Shown piece by piece: positions 1 to 9,006 of a stretch of DNA of 64,000 nucleotides (its first letter is position 1; the number at the start of each line of letters is the position of its first letter). The notes below the pieces were generated by a model, which saw only the letters and a program-made list of their open reading frames with translations, was not told the origin of the DNA and searched no databases. Origin of the DNA: Vibrio sp. HI00D65 (GTDB lineage: Bacteria > Pseudomonadota > Gammaproteobacteria > Enterobacterales > Vibrionaceae); the NCBI RefSeq assembly GCF_001635455.1, contig NZ_LWEH01000364.1, forward strand, positions 1-64,000, in the 5' to 3' direction. Made by a program: the position numbers and the translations under genes.

Positions 1-999
1 ATAACCAAACAGAGAGTGATAATTCGGATTCTCCTCGACCACAATCGGGAGAGTGTCTTCCTTCTGGCTCACAATCACGTTCACTTTGTAGCGACGCGGC
101 ATTTTCTTGTCCAAAGAAGCCGTCGCAACTTCTGCCTGCTCAGTACTCTCTTCTAAGAAAATATCAGCGTTATCGACAATGTCTTTACGCAGTGCGGTTA
201 GATACTTTTTAATGTCTGGATATTGGCTGTAATCCTTCTTCAATTGCTTGATGAAGTGCGTGATCACATCTCGCGCCGTATCATCATTAAGCTTCTGAAT
301 TTTCTCGGTATACGTCTCTTCAAGTTCCGTCAGTTCACGAGAAATGGTTCGCAGCCCAACTTCCAGTGCATCGATAGTTTTATCGAACTGGTCTTGCTCT
401 TCAGGTGACAGCAGATCAAAGCTCTCTTCGGTATGAAGCTCATCGCCGTTCATCGCCACAAACTGGTAATCACCTTGAGTGGTAATTGTCAGGTTCACGC
501 CGTTCTTTTTCGCTTCTTGGCTGATCGCTTCTAGCGCAGCTTGTTGCTTGGCTGCTAACTGGTTCTTTAGTCGATCAGCACGGCTGAAGTACATCTCATT
601 GTCGAACGCGAGTGGCATCGCTTTAATGAGCTTACGCATCAGCTTTTCAATATCTTGCTTTAAGCTACTGCCCACACCACGCGGAAGTTTCAATACCTTA
701 GGTGTACGGATATCCTCAAAATTCGCGATGTAACACCAGTCAAAAAGCTCCTCAACTTCATGAGGGTGTCGATTGAGATAACGCAGGATCATGGTGCGCT
801 TGCCCAGACCATTGCGTCCTATCGCATAAATGTTGTAACCCTTTTCCTTAATTGACATCGCGAACTCAACGGCTTTTTGCGCACGTTCTTGCCCGACGAT
901 TTCGTCAATTGGAGCCAGTTCTTTGGTCGACTTGCATGGTAGCTTTTCGAGTTCTGCTACCTGATACAGTTGTTCTGTATTGAGTCTTTGAATCGCCAT
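1..999 (-). CDS. Lon-like ATP-dependent protease (YcbZ/LonB type), N-terminal part, runs off the window
   Basis: The first 333 residues of a protein whose C-terminus lies beyond the left edge. It starts at the ATG at 997-999 behind a strong AGGAGG ribosome binding site at 1005-1010. A degenerate P-loop, GRNGLGKRT, lies at residues 61-69, preceded by a VGQERA motif, as in the AAA_32 domain of Lon-like proteases. Residues 150-310 are rich in charged helices. The Lon-type Ser/Lys catalytic domain would lie in the missing part, so proteolytic activity is not shown here. Known relatives are cytosolic ATPase-proteases of unclear substrate. The 240 bases upstream hold its likely promoter and a divergent start. 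Confidence 0.8.
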   Translation of the reverse strand, partial: MAIQRLNTEQLYQVAELEKLPCKSTKELAPIDEIVGQERAQKAVEFAMSIKEKGYNIYAIGRNGLGKRTMILRYLNRHPHEVEELFDWCYIANFEDIRTPKVLKLPRGVGSSLKQDIEKLMRKLIKAMPLAFDNEMYFSRADRLKNQLAAKQQAALEAISQEAKKNGVNLTITTQGDYQFVAMNGDELHTEESFDLLSPEEQDQFDKTIDALEVGLRTISRELTELEETYTEKIQKLNDDTARDVITHFIKQLKKDYSQYPDIKKYLTALRKDIVDNADIFLEESTEQAEVATASLDKKMPRRYKVNVIVSQKEDTLPIVVEENPNYHSLFGY

Positions 1000-1240
1000 C
1001 GCCGCCTCCTTAGTCCTTTATTTCTTGGGTGTAGATAAATTTAGTGTAGATGTAATTGCCTATAAATTTAGTGACTTACGCTACACCGCTGTTCAACCGA
1101 ACAAATAACACACAATTTAATGCAATTTTATGAGTAACAAGCTATTTAATTCACCAAACCTAACATATGAATGATTTTAATTTGCAATTGATAATAAATA
1201 TCATTAACCTTTCAAAATATTATAAATCGAGGATGTGGAT

Positions 1241-1735
1241 ATGGAAATTGAACGATGCTGGATGCACTACCTAAAAGCTGAACAGTTAATGGAGCAAGGT
1301 CACTGGCCAGAAGCGCAGCGCCTTTTTGGTGATGTTCTCAATTCTCTTCCTCACCACATTCAAGATGCGGCATACCAAAGCGATATCAAGCCTTGCCAAT
1401 TTGCCTGCCTACTTGCGGGACTCAGAGATGCAAGCGTGGCTCAATCTGAGATTCTCAACCGTTTAGGGCAACACCAACAAGCCTTTGATACATTGAATCA
1501 GTCTTTTGCGTTAATGCAATTTATCTCTCTTGAGAGCACAGAGCTGATTCAACACACCCACGGGTTACTGGAAAAGCAGAGTGAAGATCTACTCAATCAC
1601 CTGATCGCTTTTTGCAGTGCTCAACGCAGCTCGCATTGGATGCTAGAGCTAGAACAAATTCAACGTGCTCATCACCATTTTGGGCAACTTAAAACAACGT
1701 CAGAAGTTCAATCTTCACCAAACGTCTTAAATTGA
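1241..1735 (+). CDS. Conserved hypothetical protein, TPR-like helical
   Basis: A 164-residue soluble helical protein without a signal peptide. The start at 1241 is preferred over the GTG at 1235 because a GAGG ribosome binding site lies at 1229-1232 with about 8 bases of spacing. The pattern of alternating short helices (GHWPEAQRLF near residue 22, then LNRLGQHQQAFDTLNQSFAL) looks like one or two tetratricopeptide-type repeats, which often mediate protein contacts. It ends 12 bases before the ABC ATPase gene and is probably co-transcribed with it. I do not recognise the family with certainty and assign no function. Confidence 0.6.
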   Translation: MEIERCWMHYLKAEQLMEQGHWPEAQRLFGDVLNSLPHHIQDAAYQSDIKPCQFACLLAGLRDASVAQSEILNRLGQHQQAFDTLNQSFALMQFISLESTELIQHTHGLLEKQSEDLLNHLIAFCSAQRSSHWMLELEQIQRAHHHFGQLKTTSEVQSSPNVLN

Positions 1736-1747
1736 TAAGGATATATC

Positions 1748-3376
1748 ATGTCGGACCGGGCTCTTCTTAAAGTCAATAACCTTTCCGTTAGCTTCAAAAC
1801 CAACGATGGAATCGTTGATGCGGTGAAAAAGGTTAACTTTACCCTCAACTCCAGCGAAACCTTGGCCATTGTTGGTGAATCAGGTTCTGGTAAGTCTGTC
1901 TCCTCAAACGCACTGATGCGTCTACTTCCAGATAACGCCATTATTGATCCCCAGTCTCAAATTGAGTTTGAAGGTGAATCTGTTCTCGAAAAATCCGAGC
2001 GTGAAATGCAGTCGATTCGTGGCGATAGAATCGGCATGATCTTTCAAGAGCCGATGACATCTTTGAACCCATACCTGCGCGTCGGTATTCAAGTGGCAGA
2101 AGCTATTATGTGTCATCGTAAAGTGTCAAAATCTCAAGCCAAACAGCGCGTGATAGAGCTGTTCAATCTTGTGCACTTGCCAATGCCAGAAAAGTCATAC
2201 ACCAAGTACCCGCACGAATTTTCGGGTGGTCAACTGCAGCGCATTATGATTGCAATGGCACTGATTAATGAACCGGATATTCTGATTGCGGACGAACCGA
2301 CGACAGCACTCGATGTAACGGTTCAAGCTGAAGTACTTTCTCTTATCAAAGAGATCCAAGGCAAGATGGGAATGGCAATTTTGTTCATCACTCATGACTT
2401 AGGTGTGGTAAAACACTTCGCCGATCGTGTGATAGTGATGTGTAAAGGTGAACTGGTAGAAGAAGGGATGACTCAATCTCTATTCGATCGCCCTAAACAT
2501 GACTACACAAGAATGCTCATTAACTCAATACCTAAAGGAGCGAAAGATCCGGTAAGCGCCGCAGCTCCAGAGCTTCTTTCTGCTGAAGATATTCGTGTTA
2601 AGTTCTTGGTGAAACCGAGCTTCATCAAATCAAAAAATCAGTACTTTGAAGCGGTGAAAGGCATCTCGTTGAACCTAAAACAAGGTGAAACCCTCGGCAT
2701 TGTTGGCGAGTCTGGTTCTGGCAAGTCAACCCTTGGACGCGCGTTAATCGGCTTATTGCCAAGCTCAGGTCGCATTGTTTATAAAGGACAGGACGTCAGC
2801 TTACTCAACGAAAAACAGCGCCATAGGCTGAAAAAAGATGTTCAAATGGTGTTCCAAGACCCTTATGGTTCCTTGTCACCACGTATGACGGTTGGCGAAA
2901 TCATCACTGAAGGCTTAACGGTGCATCAACCTCACTTGTCAAAACAAGAACGTTTAGAAAGAGCTCGTAAAGCACTGATTGAGGTTCGTTTGGAGCCAAG
3001 CTCAATTAACCGCTACCCGCATGAGTTTTCTGGCGGACAAAGACAACGTATTGCGATTGCTCGTGCACTGATTCTTGAGCCATCTTTCATTTTGTTGGAT
3101 GAACCGACTTCAGCACTCGATCGCTCAGTACAGCTAACCGTGATTGACCTGCTCAAAGACATCCAAACAAAGCACAATATTGGCTTCCTATTCATCAGCC
3201 ATGACCTTTCGGTCGTGAAGGCACTTTCAGATCGCGTACTTGTGATGCAGAAGGGTGAAGTGATGGAAGAAGGCTCAGCTGAAGAGATTTTTAATGCGCC
3301 GAAAAACGACTACACAAAGAAACTCATCGCAGCGTCATTCGATTTAGAAAATAATTCGGAAAAAAGTGCCGCTTAA
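1748..3376 (+). CDS. yejF: Fused two-domain ABC transporter ATPase, oligopeptide/microcin C type (YejF-like)
   Basis: A 542-residue protein made of two complete ABC ATPase domains in tandem, as in YejF, which fuses the DppD-like and DppF-like subunits of oligopeptide importers. Each half has its own Walker A (GESGSGKS near residue 43 and GESGSGKST near 320), signature (FSGGQLQRI and FSGGQRQRI) and Walker B (LIADEPT and LLDEPTSALD). It would power uptake of peptides or related compounds at the inner membrane. No permease or binding-protein gene lies next to it in this window, so its partners are unknown. The ribosome binding site is AAGGATAT just upstream. A terminator follows at 3481. The symbol is by family resemblance; a different peptide transporter is possible. 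Confidence 0.8.
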   Translation: MSDRALLKVNNLSVSFKTNDGIVDAVKKVNFTLNSSETLAIVGESGSGKSVSSNALMRLLPDNAIIDPQSQIEFEGESVLEKSEREMQSIRGDRIGMIFQEPMTSLNPYLRVGIQVAEAIMCHRKVSKSQAKQRVIELFNLVHLPMPEKSYTKYPHEFSGGQLQRIMIAMALINEPDILIADEPTTALDVTVQAEVLSLIKEIQGKMGMAILFITHDLGVVKHFADRVIVMCKGELVEEGMTQSLFDRPKHDYTRMLINSIPKGAKDPVSAAAPELLSAEDIRVKFLVKPSFIKSKNQYFEAVKGISLNLKQGETLGIVGESGSGKSTLGRALIGLLPSSGRIVYKGQDVSLLNEKQRHRLKKDVQMVFQDPYGSLSPRMTVGEIITEGLTVHQPHLSKQERLERARKALIEVRLEPSSINRYPHEFSGGQRQRIAIARALILEPSFILLDEPTSALDRSVQLTVIDLLKDIQTKHNIGFLFISHDLSVVKALSDRVLVMQKGEVMEEGSAEEIFNAPKNDYTKKLIAASFDLENNSEKSAA

Positions 3377-3480
3377 AGGGAACTAATCAAGATTAACAGC
3401 GTCCTAAAAGTACATTCTGAGAAGCATCTAATGAATTGCACTCTAGAATGGATATAGCAAAACTGGTTTGGCCGCCAAAA

Positions 3481-3510
3481 GAAAAATGTCGCATGGATGC
3501 GACATTTTTC
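3481..3510 (+). terminator. Perfect hairpin terminator after the ABC ATPase gene
   Basis: A 14-base-pair perfect inverted repeat (GAAAAATGTCGCAT, GG loop, then its complement). The A-rich and T-rich ends make it able to work in both directions. The rest of 3511-3764 shows nothing recognisable. Confidence 0.8.
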
Positions 3511-3764
3511 GTTTCTGACATATAAAGAAAATCAGTTTAGTGGTTGATAACGATGGTCACGTACATTTACTTGTATTAACAGTCTTTTCTGACTTTCAAT
3601 TGAGTACAACCTCACTCCACCTACTGTAATCAATATCCAACCGAATCGCTAAAGTGGCTTCCTTATTTCAAATAGCGAACCTTAGCTAAAACAATATTTA
3701 TTGACTAGTCGATCGCATTATACGAACACGAATCCATTATCCAAATGCATGCCCGCAATGGCGT

Positions 3765-4304
3765 TCAACTTACTGAACATTTTCCACTACTCGACCTTAA
3801 ATCATTGACGGTAAAATTAAAGCTATCATCATTTGAAGTTACTTCCCCCAACAAGAATGACACCATTTTACTCAGCATCATGTCATCAATGGTGCCATGA
3901 TGAGTAAATCGAATATGGCCCATTTTATCAATTAGAACCAATCCAGGAGTCCCCCCTAATCCATATTCGCCCATTGTAATAGGTATTGATCCGCCTGAAG
4001 GAGCATCAATTGCGATTGGAAAATCTAGACGGTATTCATGTACAAATGCTTTAAGTGAGTTAAGCTGCATAGCTTCATGGTGTTCGAAAACCGTATGTAG
4101 CCCTATGACCTCTAGCGCTTCATCCTTGAAGAAATGTGCTAACTTGGCAGCTTGTGGTAATCCATGACTTACACAACCAGGACAGAGCATCTGAAATGTG
4201 TGTAAGGCAATGACTTTCCCTTTCAACTCACTAAGAAGCAAAGGAGTATCTGTATTTAACCAGCTCGATACTTTGAGCTCTGGGGCCTTTGACCATTGAT
4301 TCAT
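3765..4304 (-). CDS. Redoxin-domain protein with a CPGC active-site motif
   Basis: A 179-residue thioredoxin-fold protein of the AhpC/TSA-redoxin type. CPGC at residues 41-44 is the likely redox pair, following the beta-strand KVIALHTFQ. A later GGTPGLVLIDKMGHIRF segment fits the cis-Pro region of redoxins. No signal peptide is present. The start is placed at 4304 because a strong AGGAGGG site lies just upstream; a longer upstream reading overlaps the preceding gene and is unlikely. It lies 10 bases downstream of the periplasmic-protein gene and is surely co-transcribed. Likely role: thiol-disulfide exchange or peroxide handling under control of the divergent MarR regulator. The substrate is unknown. 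Confidence 0.75.
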   Translation of the reverse strand: MNQWSKAPELKVSSWLNTDTPLLLSELKGKVIALHTFQMLCPGCVSHGLPQAAKLAHFFKDEALEVIGLHTVFEHHEAMQLNSLKAFVHEYRLDFPIAIDAPSGGSIPITMGEYGLGGTPGLVLIDKMGHIRFTHHGTIDDMMLSKMVSFLLGEVTSNDDSFNFTVNDLRSSSGKCSVS

Positions 4305-4314
4305 GTTAACCCTC

Positions 4315-5067
4315 CTACTGGTTCGTTTTACCCGGCAGTGATAGATCACCAGATGCAACATCAAAAACATCAACCACACAAAGCAAAGGTGAATGTGCAC
4401 TAGCATTGACTCTCAGACCAGACGTAACTCCGTCAAATTGTGCCAGATTCATCGCCTCTACATTGTCAAACCGAAAACTGACATTAACCGAATTTTCTCT
4501 GAAGTTGGGTTTATAATCAGGGCTATCAATCAAAATCGGTAAACCTGGCCAAGTTTTGGGTAAATTAGGCTTGGCTCCTTCAGGAATATTTACCACACCA
4601 AGTGCACCAACTCCGCACTGCTCATTAGGCTCTAAAACCACCCAGTGACTATGCCAGACATCACCATCATTCGCTTTATTACCATCACCATTCTCGTCAT
4701 ACAATGGCGTATCATCAAAATCTGGATGAGACGTCACAGCTAGCGCGAGTATTCCTGCATTATCGTCGAAACCAACCAGACTACTGTTGAGAGTTGTCGG
4801 CCAAACGTAAGAGAACACGTTACTACCTGCAAGTTTGCCTGTTGCCGTAGGCTTAACCTCTCCAGCTCGCTCAGAGACTGCCATATGAAAAGTCGCGATA
4901 TTCCCTTTCGTCGTGACTTTGGTGTGAATGATGTCAAATGGTGCCAATATGCCAGAACTCACCTGAGAATTAATACCACCAGTGTGATTTGCGTGTGCGA
5001 ACACCTGACCAGAGCTTGCCACTACCGATACTGCCAATATAGATAAACCTAGTTTAGAAGTTTTCAT
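4315..5067 (-). CDS. Secreted/periplasmic hypothetical protein
   Basis: A 250-residue protein with a clear Sec signal peptide (MKTSKLGLSILAVSVVASSG, cleavage after VFA near residue 24). The mature part begins HANHTGG, is beta-rich, and carries an Asp/Asn-rich loop (DENGDGNKANDGD) that resembles a calcium-binding loop, followed by WHSHW. Two cysteines occur in the second half. Start 5067 is chosen because an AAGGTAAG site precedes it and the signal peptide begins there. First gene of the operon with the redoxin gene. I do not recognise the family; metal binding is only suggested by the loop and histidines. Confidence 0.6.
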   Translation of the reverse strand: MKTSKLGLSILAVSVVASSGQVFAHANHTGGINSQVSSGILAPFDIIHTKVTTKGNIATFHMAVSERAGEVKPTATGKLAGSNVFSYVWPTTLNSSLVGFDDNAGILALAVTSHPDFDDTPLYDENGDGNKANDGDVWHSHWVVLEPNEQCGVGALGVVNIPEGAKPNLPKTWPGLPILIDSPDYKPNFRENSVNVSFRFDNVEAMNLAQFDGVTSGLRVNASAHSPLLCVVDVFDVASGDLSLPGKTNQ

Positions 5068-5087
5068 TTTCTTACCTTTTAGTTTCG

Positions 5088-5150
5088 AGTCGATACCAAA
5101 TAGCATAATCGTATAGAATCCCGCTTGTCAACATTGTTTTTAGTCGATAC
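5088..5150. promoter_or_regulatory. Divergent promoter region with two AGTCGATAC repeats
   Basis: The 9-base sequence AGTCGATAC occurs at 5088-5096 and again at 5142-5150. Reading leftwards, TTGACA (complement of 5126-5131) and TATGCT (complement of 5102-5107), 18 bases apart, make a good sigma-70 promoter for the periplasmic protein/redoxin operon, and one repeat lies at its expected start point. The other repeat overlaps the expected -10 area of the marR gene. These are natural candidate operators for the MarR-type regulator (inference). Confidence 0.5.
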
Positions 5151-5159
5151 TATTAATTC

Positions 5160-5732
5160 ATGAATACAGAAATTTTATATCACTTACTCGATAGAGTCGG
5201 TAATCTGCTTAGAAATGAAGTACGGGCCGATTTAACACCTTATGGCCTGCAGCCTATCCATTTTGAAGCATTGTACTACTTATCAATTTGCAATCGATTT
5301 TCTGACACACCAAAAGCCGTAACTGAATACTTGGGTTTAACAAAAGGCACGGTTTCCCAAAGTCTTAAAGTACTGGAAACCAAAGGCTACTTAATAAAAC
5401 AACCTGACGTAACGGATAAGAGGGTGACGCATTTAGTCGTATCGCAACAGGGCAGGAAGCTAATAAAAACCGTGTTCCCACCACCGTTGATGAAACGGGC
5501 AATAAATACGAATAAAAAGGAAAATACAGGCGTCGATGGCGCAGAATTACAACAGCAATTGCAACTTTTACTGCGTTCAATTCAGAATGAAAACCGTCTA
5601 CACACCTTTGGTGTATGTGCCACATGTCAACATAATCAACCTTTATCTAAAGGCACCCATCTATGCGGCTTAACTCAATTGCCTCTATCAGATGAAGATA
5701 TAAAATTGATTTGTATTGAGCATCTTGAATAA
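5160..5732 (+). CDS. MarR-type regulator with a C-terminal cysteine cluster
   Basis: A 190-residue protein. Residues 1-115 form a MarR winged helix-turn-helix (VTEYLGLTKGTVSQSLKVLE as recognition region, DKRVTHLVVS as wing). After a linker near 115-125, the last 45 residues hold C153, C156, H158, C169, C185 and H188, arranged CxxCxH-x10-C-x15-CxxH. That suggests a bound metal, an Fe-S cluster or a redox switch, which ordinary MarR proteins lack. There is no clear ribosome binding site before the ATG, so a leaderless mRNA is possible. It faces the periplasmic protein/redoxin operon and probably represses it. A redox or metal signal fits the neighbour but is inference. Confidence 0.8.
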   Translation: MNTEILYHLLDRVGNLLRNEVRADLTPYGLQPIHFEALYYLSICNRFSDTPKAVTEYLGLTKGTVSQSLKVLETKGYLIKQPDVTDKRVTHLVVSQQGRKLIKTVFPPPLMKRAINTNKKENTGVDGAELQQQLQLLLRSIQNENRLHTFGVCATCQHNQPLSKGTHLCGLTQLPLSDEDIKLICIEHLE

Positions 5733-6490
5733 CAACAATATTTTCCTCTAATGCCAAGGCTCTGTTTCCCCAACCTTGGTAAACTACACATAGCCACAAT
5801 CAAATACATTACTCATTAAATGTAGTTCTTTCATCTTTTGGATCGAGGAGGAGGAGATTAGTGTGTGGACGCAAGTATACAGATTAATCATGGGACAGCG
5901 TGATAGATGAGACCTCAACGATACTCAAAGCGTTGGACAAGCTTACTAGGTTAAATATGACTAAAACTGTTCGTATTGACTAAGAACGAAACGAATAGCT
6001 CTATCTGTAAATTGAATTACACGACAAAGTTTCCAAATCAGAAAAACTACTCCTGCCACCACCACATCATGTCGTTAGCCCCCACTCTATGACGTTCATA
6101 AAATCATATGAAAAAGAAAGGTTAACAAAGCAAGCGATAACCCACAGAAATTGACAACACTATCAATTAATTGATTAAAAATCTTTATCCACTAATCAAA
6201 TTCAAACATTAAAACATATAGATTACGAATATTAGCATCTATTAATACCTCTACTGATTTTAAATTATTATTTGTATGTGAAAGCTTATTTAAAATAATA
6301 ATCAATAAATAAAGAAATCATATAACAAGCATTACGTTATATAAAAAACAAAAAAGCATAAACACCTATCAATAGAAAAAATATATAATTAATTTTTATT
6401 AAAAGGATATTCTTGCATTGATTTTAATTTTATAAATAGAGGGTGCTTGTATATATTAATAAAAAAAACATTAAAGAATTAGAGAGACTT
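5733..6490. other. AT-rich non-coding stretch upstream of the toxin-like genes
   Basis: About 760 bases, increasingly AT-rich towards the right. A weak CCAAGG/CCTTGG hairpin follows marR at 5754-5779. A strong purine run (GAGGAGGAGGAG, 5845-5856) is followed only by very short open frames. No convincing gene was found. The 200 bases before 6491 probably hold the promoter of the three-gene locus. Confidence 0.5.
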
Positions 6491-7702
6491 ATGGAAAGAC
6501 GATTTATTTTAAAAGGAATTACAGCCTCAATCTTTTGCTCAACTTTACCTATGGAAGCATTATCTAAAGGCTTAAAAAATGGTGTTGATATTTATAAGGA
6601 AAATTCAGATGTAGATAGGTTTGCTGGCAAAGGGGTGTTTGTTGATGAATATGGAAAGTTCATATTGACTGATCATCACTGGCTACAAATACAGATGTAT
6701 ATCACACATGCTCTTTCACTGCCAACAACAGAAAAAGAGTTTACAACAGAGTTTTCTATACCTGAACACATAGATGTTTCTGGTTTTGATTGGTTAATGA
6801 GCTGCTACCAAGAACTCAAGCAATCCGCAGAGAAATGGAATAACAAAACATTCCGTAGTTTATTAGACAACATTCAAGCAATGTCTGGATGGTGTAGTTT
6901 CTCTGGAGGAATAATGGAATTTATTTATTGGTCGATAGAAAACCTTCAATATGCTGCAGATATAGGAAATTCAACGCTATTCGAAAATACAAAAGGGCCA
7001 TTAGTGATGCTTCTCAGAGAGCAACTCAAATTCGCTATACCTCGTGCAGAAGAAGCTGAAAAATTAGCCAGGGAAATGATTGATTTTCAAACATTATTAA
7101 TAGACCAACAGAGAGACTTAGAAACTTTAGAATCTAGGTATGGAGACTTAATTGGGAATTATGATGAAAATTCAATAAAAGAAGATATAGAGGATCTTAA
7201 AAAGGAAATAGATGCTTTAAATAAAGAATATGCGAGGCTTGTAACCATCGCTGCAACAACTCCAACATATGCCTGGGTACCTTTCTGGGGCTGGTTCATT
7301 GCACCTGCTGTCGCAGGAGTTTACGGGTCGCAAGCCGCAGAAGTTAATCGCCAACGAGAAGAAAAAATACAAGAACTAAATGAGCTGGAAATCTCATTAG
7401 ATCATGGCTTAAAAATCTTTAGGTCATGGCAACTAGCCAGACAGAGTATCCAATCAACCGATATGTTAATTGGACCAGCAACCAATAGCTTAGGCCATCT
7501 AATTGGGCAGTGGCAAGCCTTTGTCAGCTCTATGGAGCTAGTGATATCAACAATTGAAGAACTCGACTGTGATTTAAAAGATCCCACTGTGGGATATATC
7601 TTAGCTGAATACACAGCGGATTCACTTGGTGATAACTGGCTGGCATTGAGTGAGAAATGCCAAGAATTTATAAACAGCGTAACAATAAAAACATACCACT
7701 AA
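6491..7702 (+). CDS. Alpha-xenorhabdolysin-like (XaxA/YaxA type) pore-forming toxin subunit, paralogue 1
   Basis: A 403-residue, mostly helical protein. The N-terminus, MERRFILKG plus a hydrophobic stretch, looks like a Tat-type signal (RRxxLK). Residues 30-75 hold GKFILTDHHWLQIQ and ALSLPTTEKEF, the pattern I associate with XaxA-family subunits. Long charged helices (about 190-252) lead into a hydrophobic hairpin-like segment (about 254-279, TPTYAWVPFWGWFIAPAV), then a second long helix. This is the stalk-and-tip plan of alpha-helical pore-forming toxins such as XaxA, YaxA and HBL. A GTG at 6443 would give a longer form; 6491 is chosen because it gives the signal-like N-terminus and has AGAGAG before it. 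It lies 13 bases before its paralogue. The family call is from pattern only. Confidence 0.6.
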   Translation: MERRFILKGITASIFCSTLPMEALSKGLKNGVDIYKENSDVDRFAGKGVFVDEYGKFILTDHHWLQIQMYITHALSLPTTEKEFTTEFSIPEHIDVSGFDWLMSCYQELKQSAEKWNNKTFRSLLDNIQAMSGWCSFSGGIMEFIYWSIENLQYAADIGNSTLFENTKGPLVMLLREQLKFAIPRAEEAEKLAREMIDFQTLLIDQQRDLETLESRYGDLIGNYDENSIKEDIEDLKKEIDALNKEYARLVTIAATTPTYAWVPFWGWFIAPAVAGVYGSQAAEVNRQREEKIQELNELEISLDHGLKIFRSWQLARQSIQSTDMLIGPATNSLGHLIGQWQAFVSSMELVISTIEELDCDLKDPTVGYILAEYTADSLGDNWLALSEKCQEFINSVTIKTYH

Positions 7703-7715
7703 AAGGAAACTTAAT

Positions 7716-8987
7716 ATGAGATTTAAGAAAAAGATACTTTTAACAACCATTGCGATTGCAGCGCTACAAAGTACTTCTGTATTTTCAGCACAAAACACAA
7801 TGAACAACTATAAGTCACAAAATTATTCGGGGCAGAGCCAATCATTTCAGATTGCCAATGAAGGTCTATTATTGGGGGACCCGACAGTATTTGAAGAAAA
7901 CGGCGACTTCATACTTTCAACTGACGAATGGTCAGACATTCAATTTTTTGCACAAACGGCATATAGCTTACCTCATACAGAACAAGACATGAAATGGGAG
8001 TTTGAGCTAGGTGACTTACCGTTTGTTGGAGTATATCCCCAGCTATTAAGTAACTATCAAGATATACATAATATCTCGATCGAATGGCTAGGAGCTAATG
8101 GTTATCGAGATCAAATGGTTAGACTGGCACATGACCTTAAAAACTATTCCTTACAAGTTAACTCTAAATCTAATGCTTTATCAAGTCTTGCAGAGTTAAT
8201 GTATGATGCTGCCTTATATGATGATCAAGAAAAGTTTGATAGATATAAATCTGCATTTAAAAAACAACTCATAAAAATGAGTAATGAAACTCATGAATTT
8301 AATGATAAAGCTGGTTTACTTAATGAAAAATTAGGTGAATTCGTATTAACTTTAACAGAGTCCGAAACTAAGCTAGATCGATTAGAAGATGCTTATCAAG
8401 ATGAACTTGGCAATAACGGGGATATTCTAAAATCTGAAATTGAACGCTTAATACTGGAAAAAGATGCTCTCAATGCAAAGTATGTAAAATGGAAAACCGT
8501 TTCTTGGACGACTCTTACATATGCGTGGATTCCACCTTGGGGTACGATTGCTGCAATTACCTGTGCTGCAAAATGTTCAGCAGAAGCAATCGCGTTTAAG
8601 GCTGAATTAGAAGCTAAAAAACAAGAGCTTGAAGAAAAACAGCAAGAACTTGATACTCAGTTAAAAGTGTACACCTCTTGGACACTTGCGACAGGTAATA
8701 TGCATAATATTGAATCCTCTATGGGGGCTGCTCGCCAATCACTTGAAAAATTACAAGGTGGCTGGGCCGATATTACCAATACTTTAGATACGACGATACA
8801 AGCTATTGATGGTATTGACACTGACGATGTACTGAATGATCCAGATAACTGGACTGCAGCTTGGAATACGCAGACTGAAGTCGAAGCTGTTCAGGCACTG
8901 TGGGCTGAAGTTGGTAATGTCGCTAATAAATGGGCTGCAAATGCATTTATAAGTGAAGCACCAACTAAAAAAATCAATTTTAACTAA
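7716..8987 (+). CDS. Alpha-xenorhabdolysin-like (XaxA/YaxA type) pore-forming toxin subunit, paralogue 2
   Basis: A 423-residue paralogue of the preceding gene, but with a Sec signal peptide (MRFKKKILLTTIAIAALQST, cleavage near SVFSA). Shared landmarks are GDFILSTDEWSDIQ, YSLPHTEQDM and the tip TYAWIPPWG, here at about residues 268-276 within a hydrophobic segment 264-287. Two long coiled-coil-like helices flank the tip (about 190-262 and 288-315, rich in Glu/Lys/Leu). Two cysteines (TCAAKC) lie in the tip. An AAAGGA ribosome binding site precedes it. The two paralogues side by side suggest a hetero-oligomeric toxin, as in binary XaxAB/YaxAB. Neither seems to be the XaxB-type partner. Function is inferred, not shown. 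Confidence 0.6.
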   Translation: MRFKKKILLTTIAIAALQSTSVFSAQNTMNNYKSQNYSGQSQSFQIANEGLLLGDPTVFEENGDFILSTDEWSDIQFFAQTAYSLPHTEQDMKWEFELGDLPFVGVYPQLLSNYQDIHNISIEWLGANGYRDQMVRLAHDLKNYSLQVNSKSNALSSLAELMYDAALYDDQEKFDRYKSAFKKQLIKMSNETHEFNDKAGLLNEKLGEFVLTLTESETKLDRLEDAYQDELGNNGDILKSEIERLILEKDALNAKYVKWKTVSWTTLTYAWIPPWGTIAAITCAAKCSAEAIAFKAELEAKKQELEEKQQELDTQLKVYTSWTLATGNMHNIESSMGAARQSLEKLQGGWADITNTLDTTIQAIDGIDTDDVLNDPDNWTAAWNTQTEVEAVQALWAEVGNVANKWAANAFISEAPTKKINFN

Positions 8988-9006
8988 ATAGCAGTTTGAT
9001 AATTTT

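Noticed and set aside
5861..5910. Short GTG-started frames behind a GAGGAGGAGGAG purine run
   Set aside because: The frames are only 8-16 codons with no similarity to anything known to me; the strong purine run may be chance.
8000..8987. Reading the two toxin-like paralogues as phage tail or chemotaxis-type coiled-coil proteins
   Set aside because: Signal peptides and the hydrophobic TYAWxPxWG tip between two helices fit a pore-forming subunit better, and no phage or chemotaxis genes are nearby.
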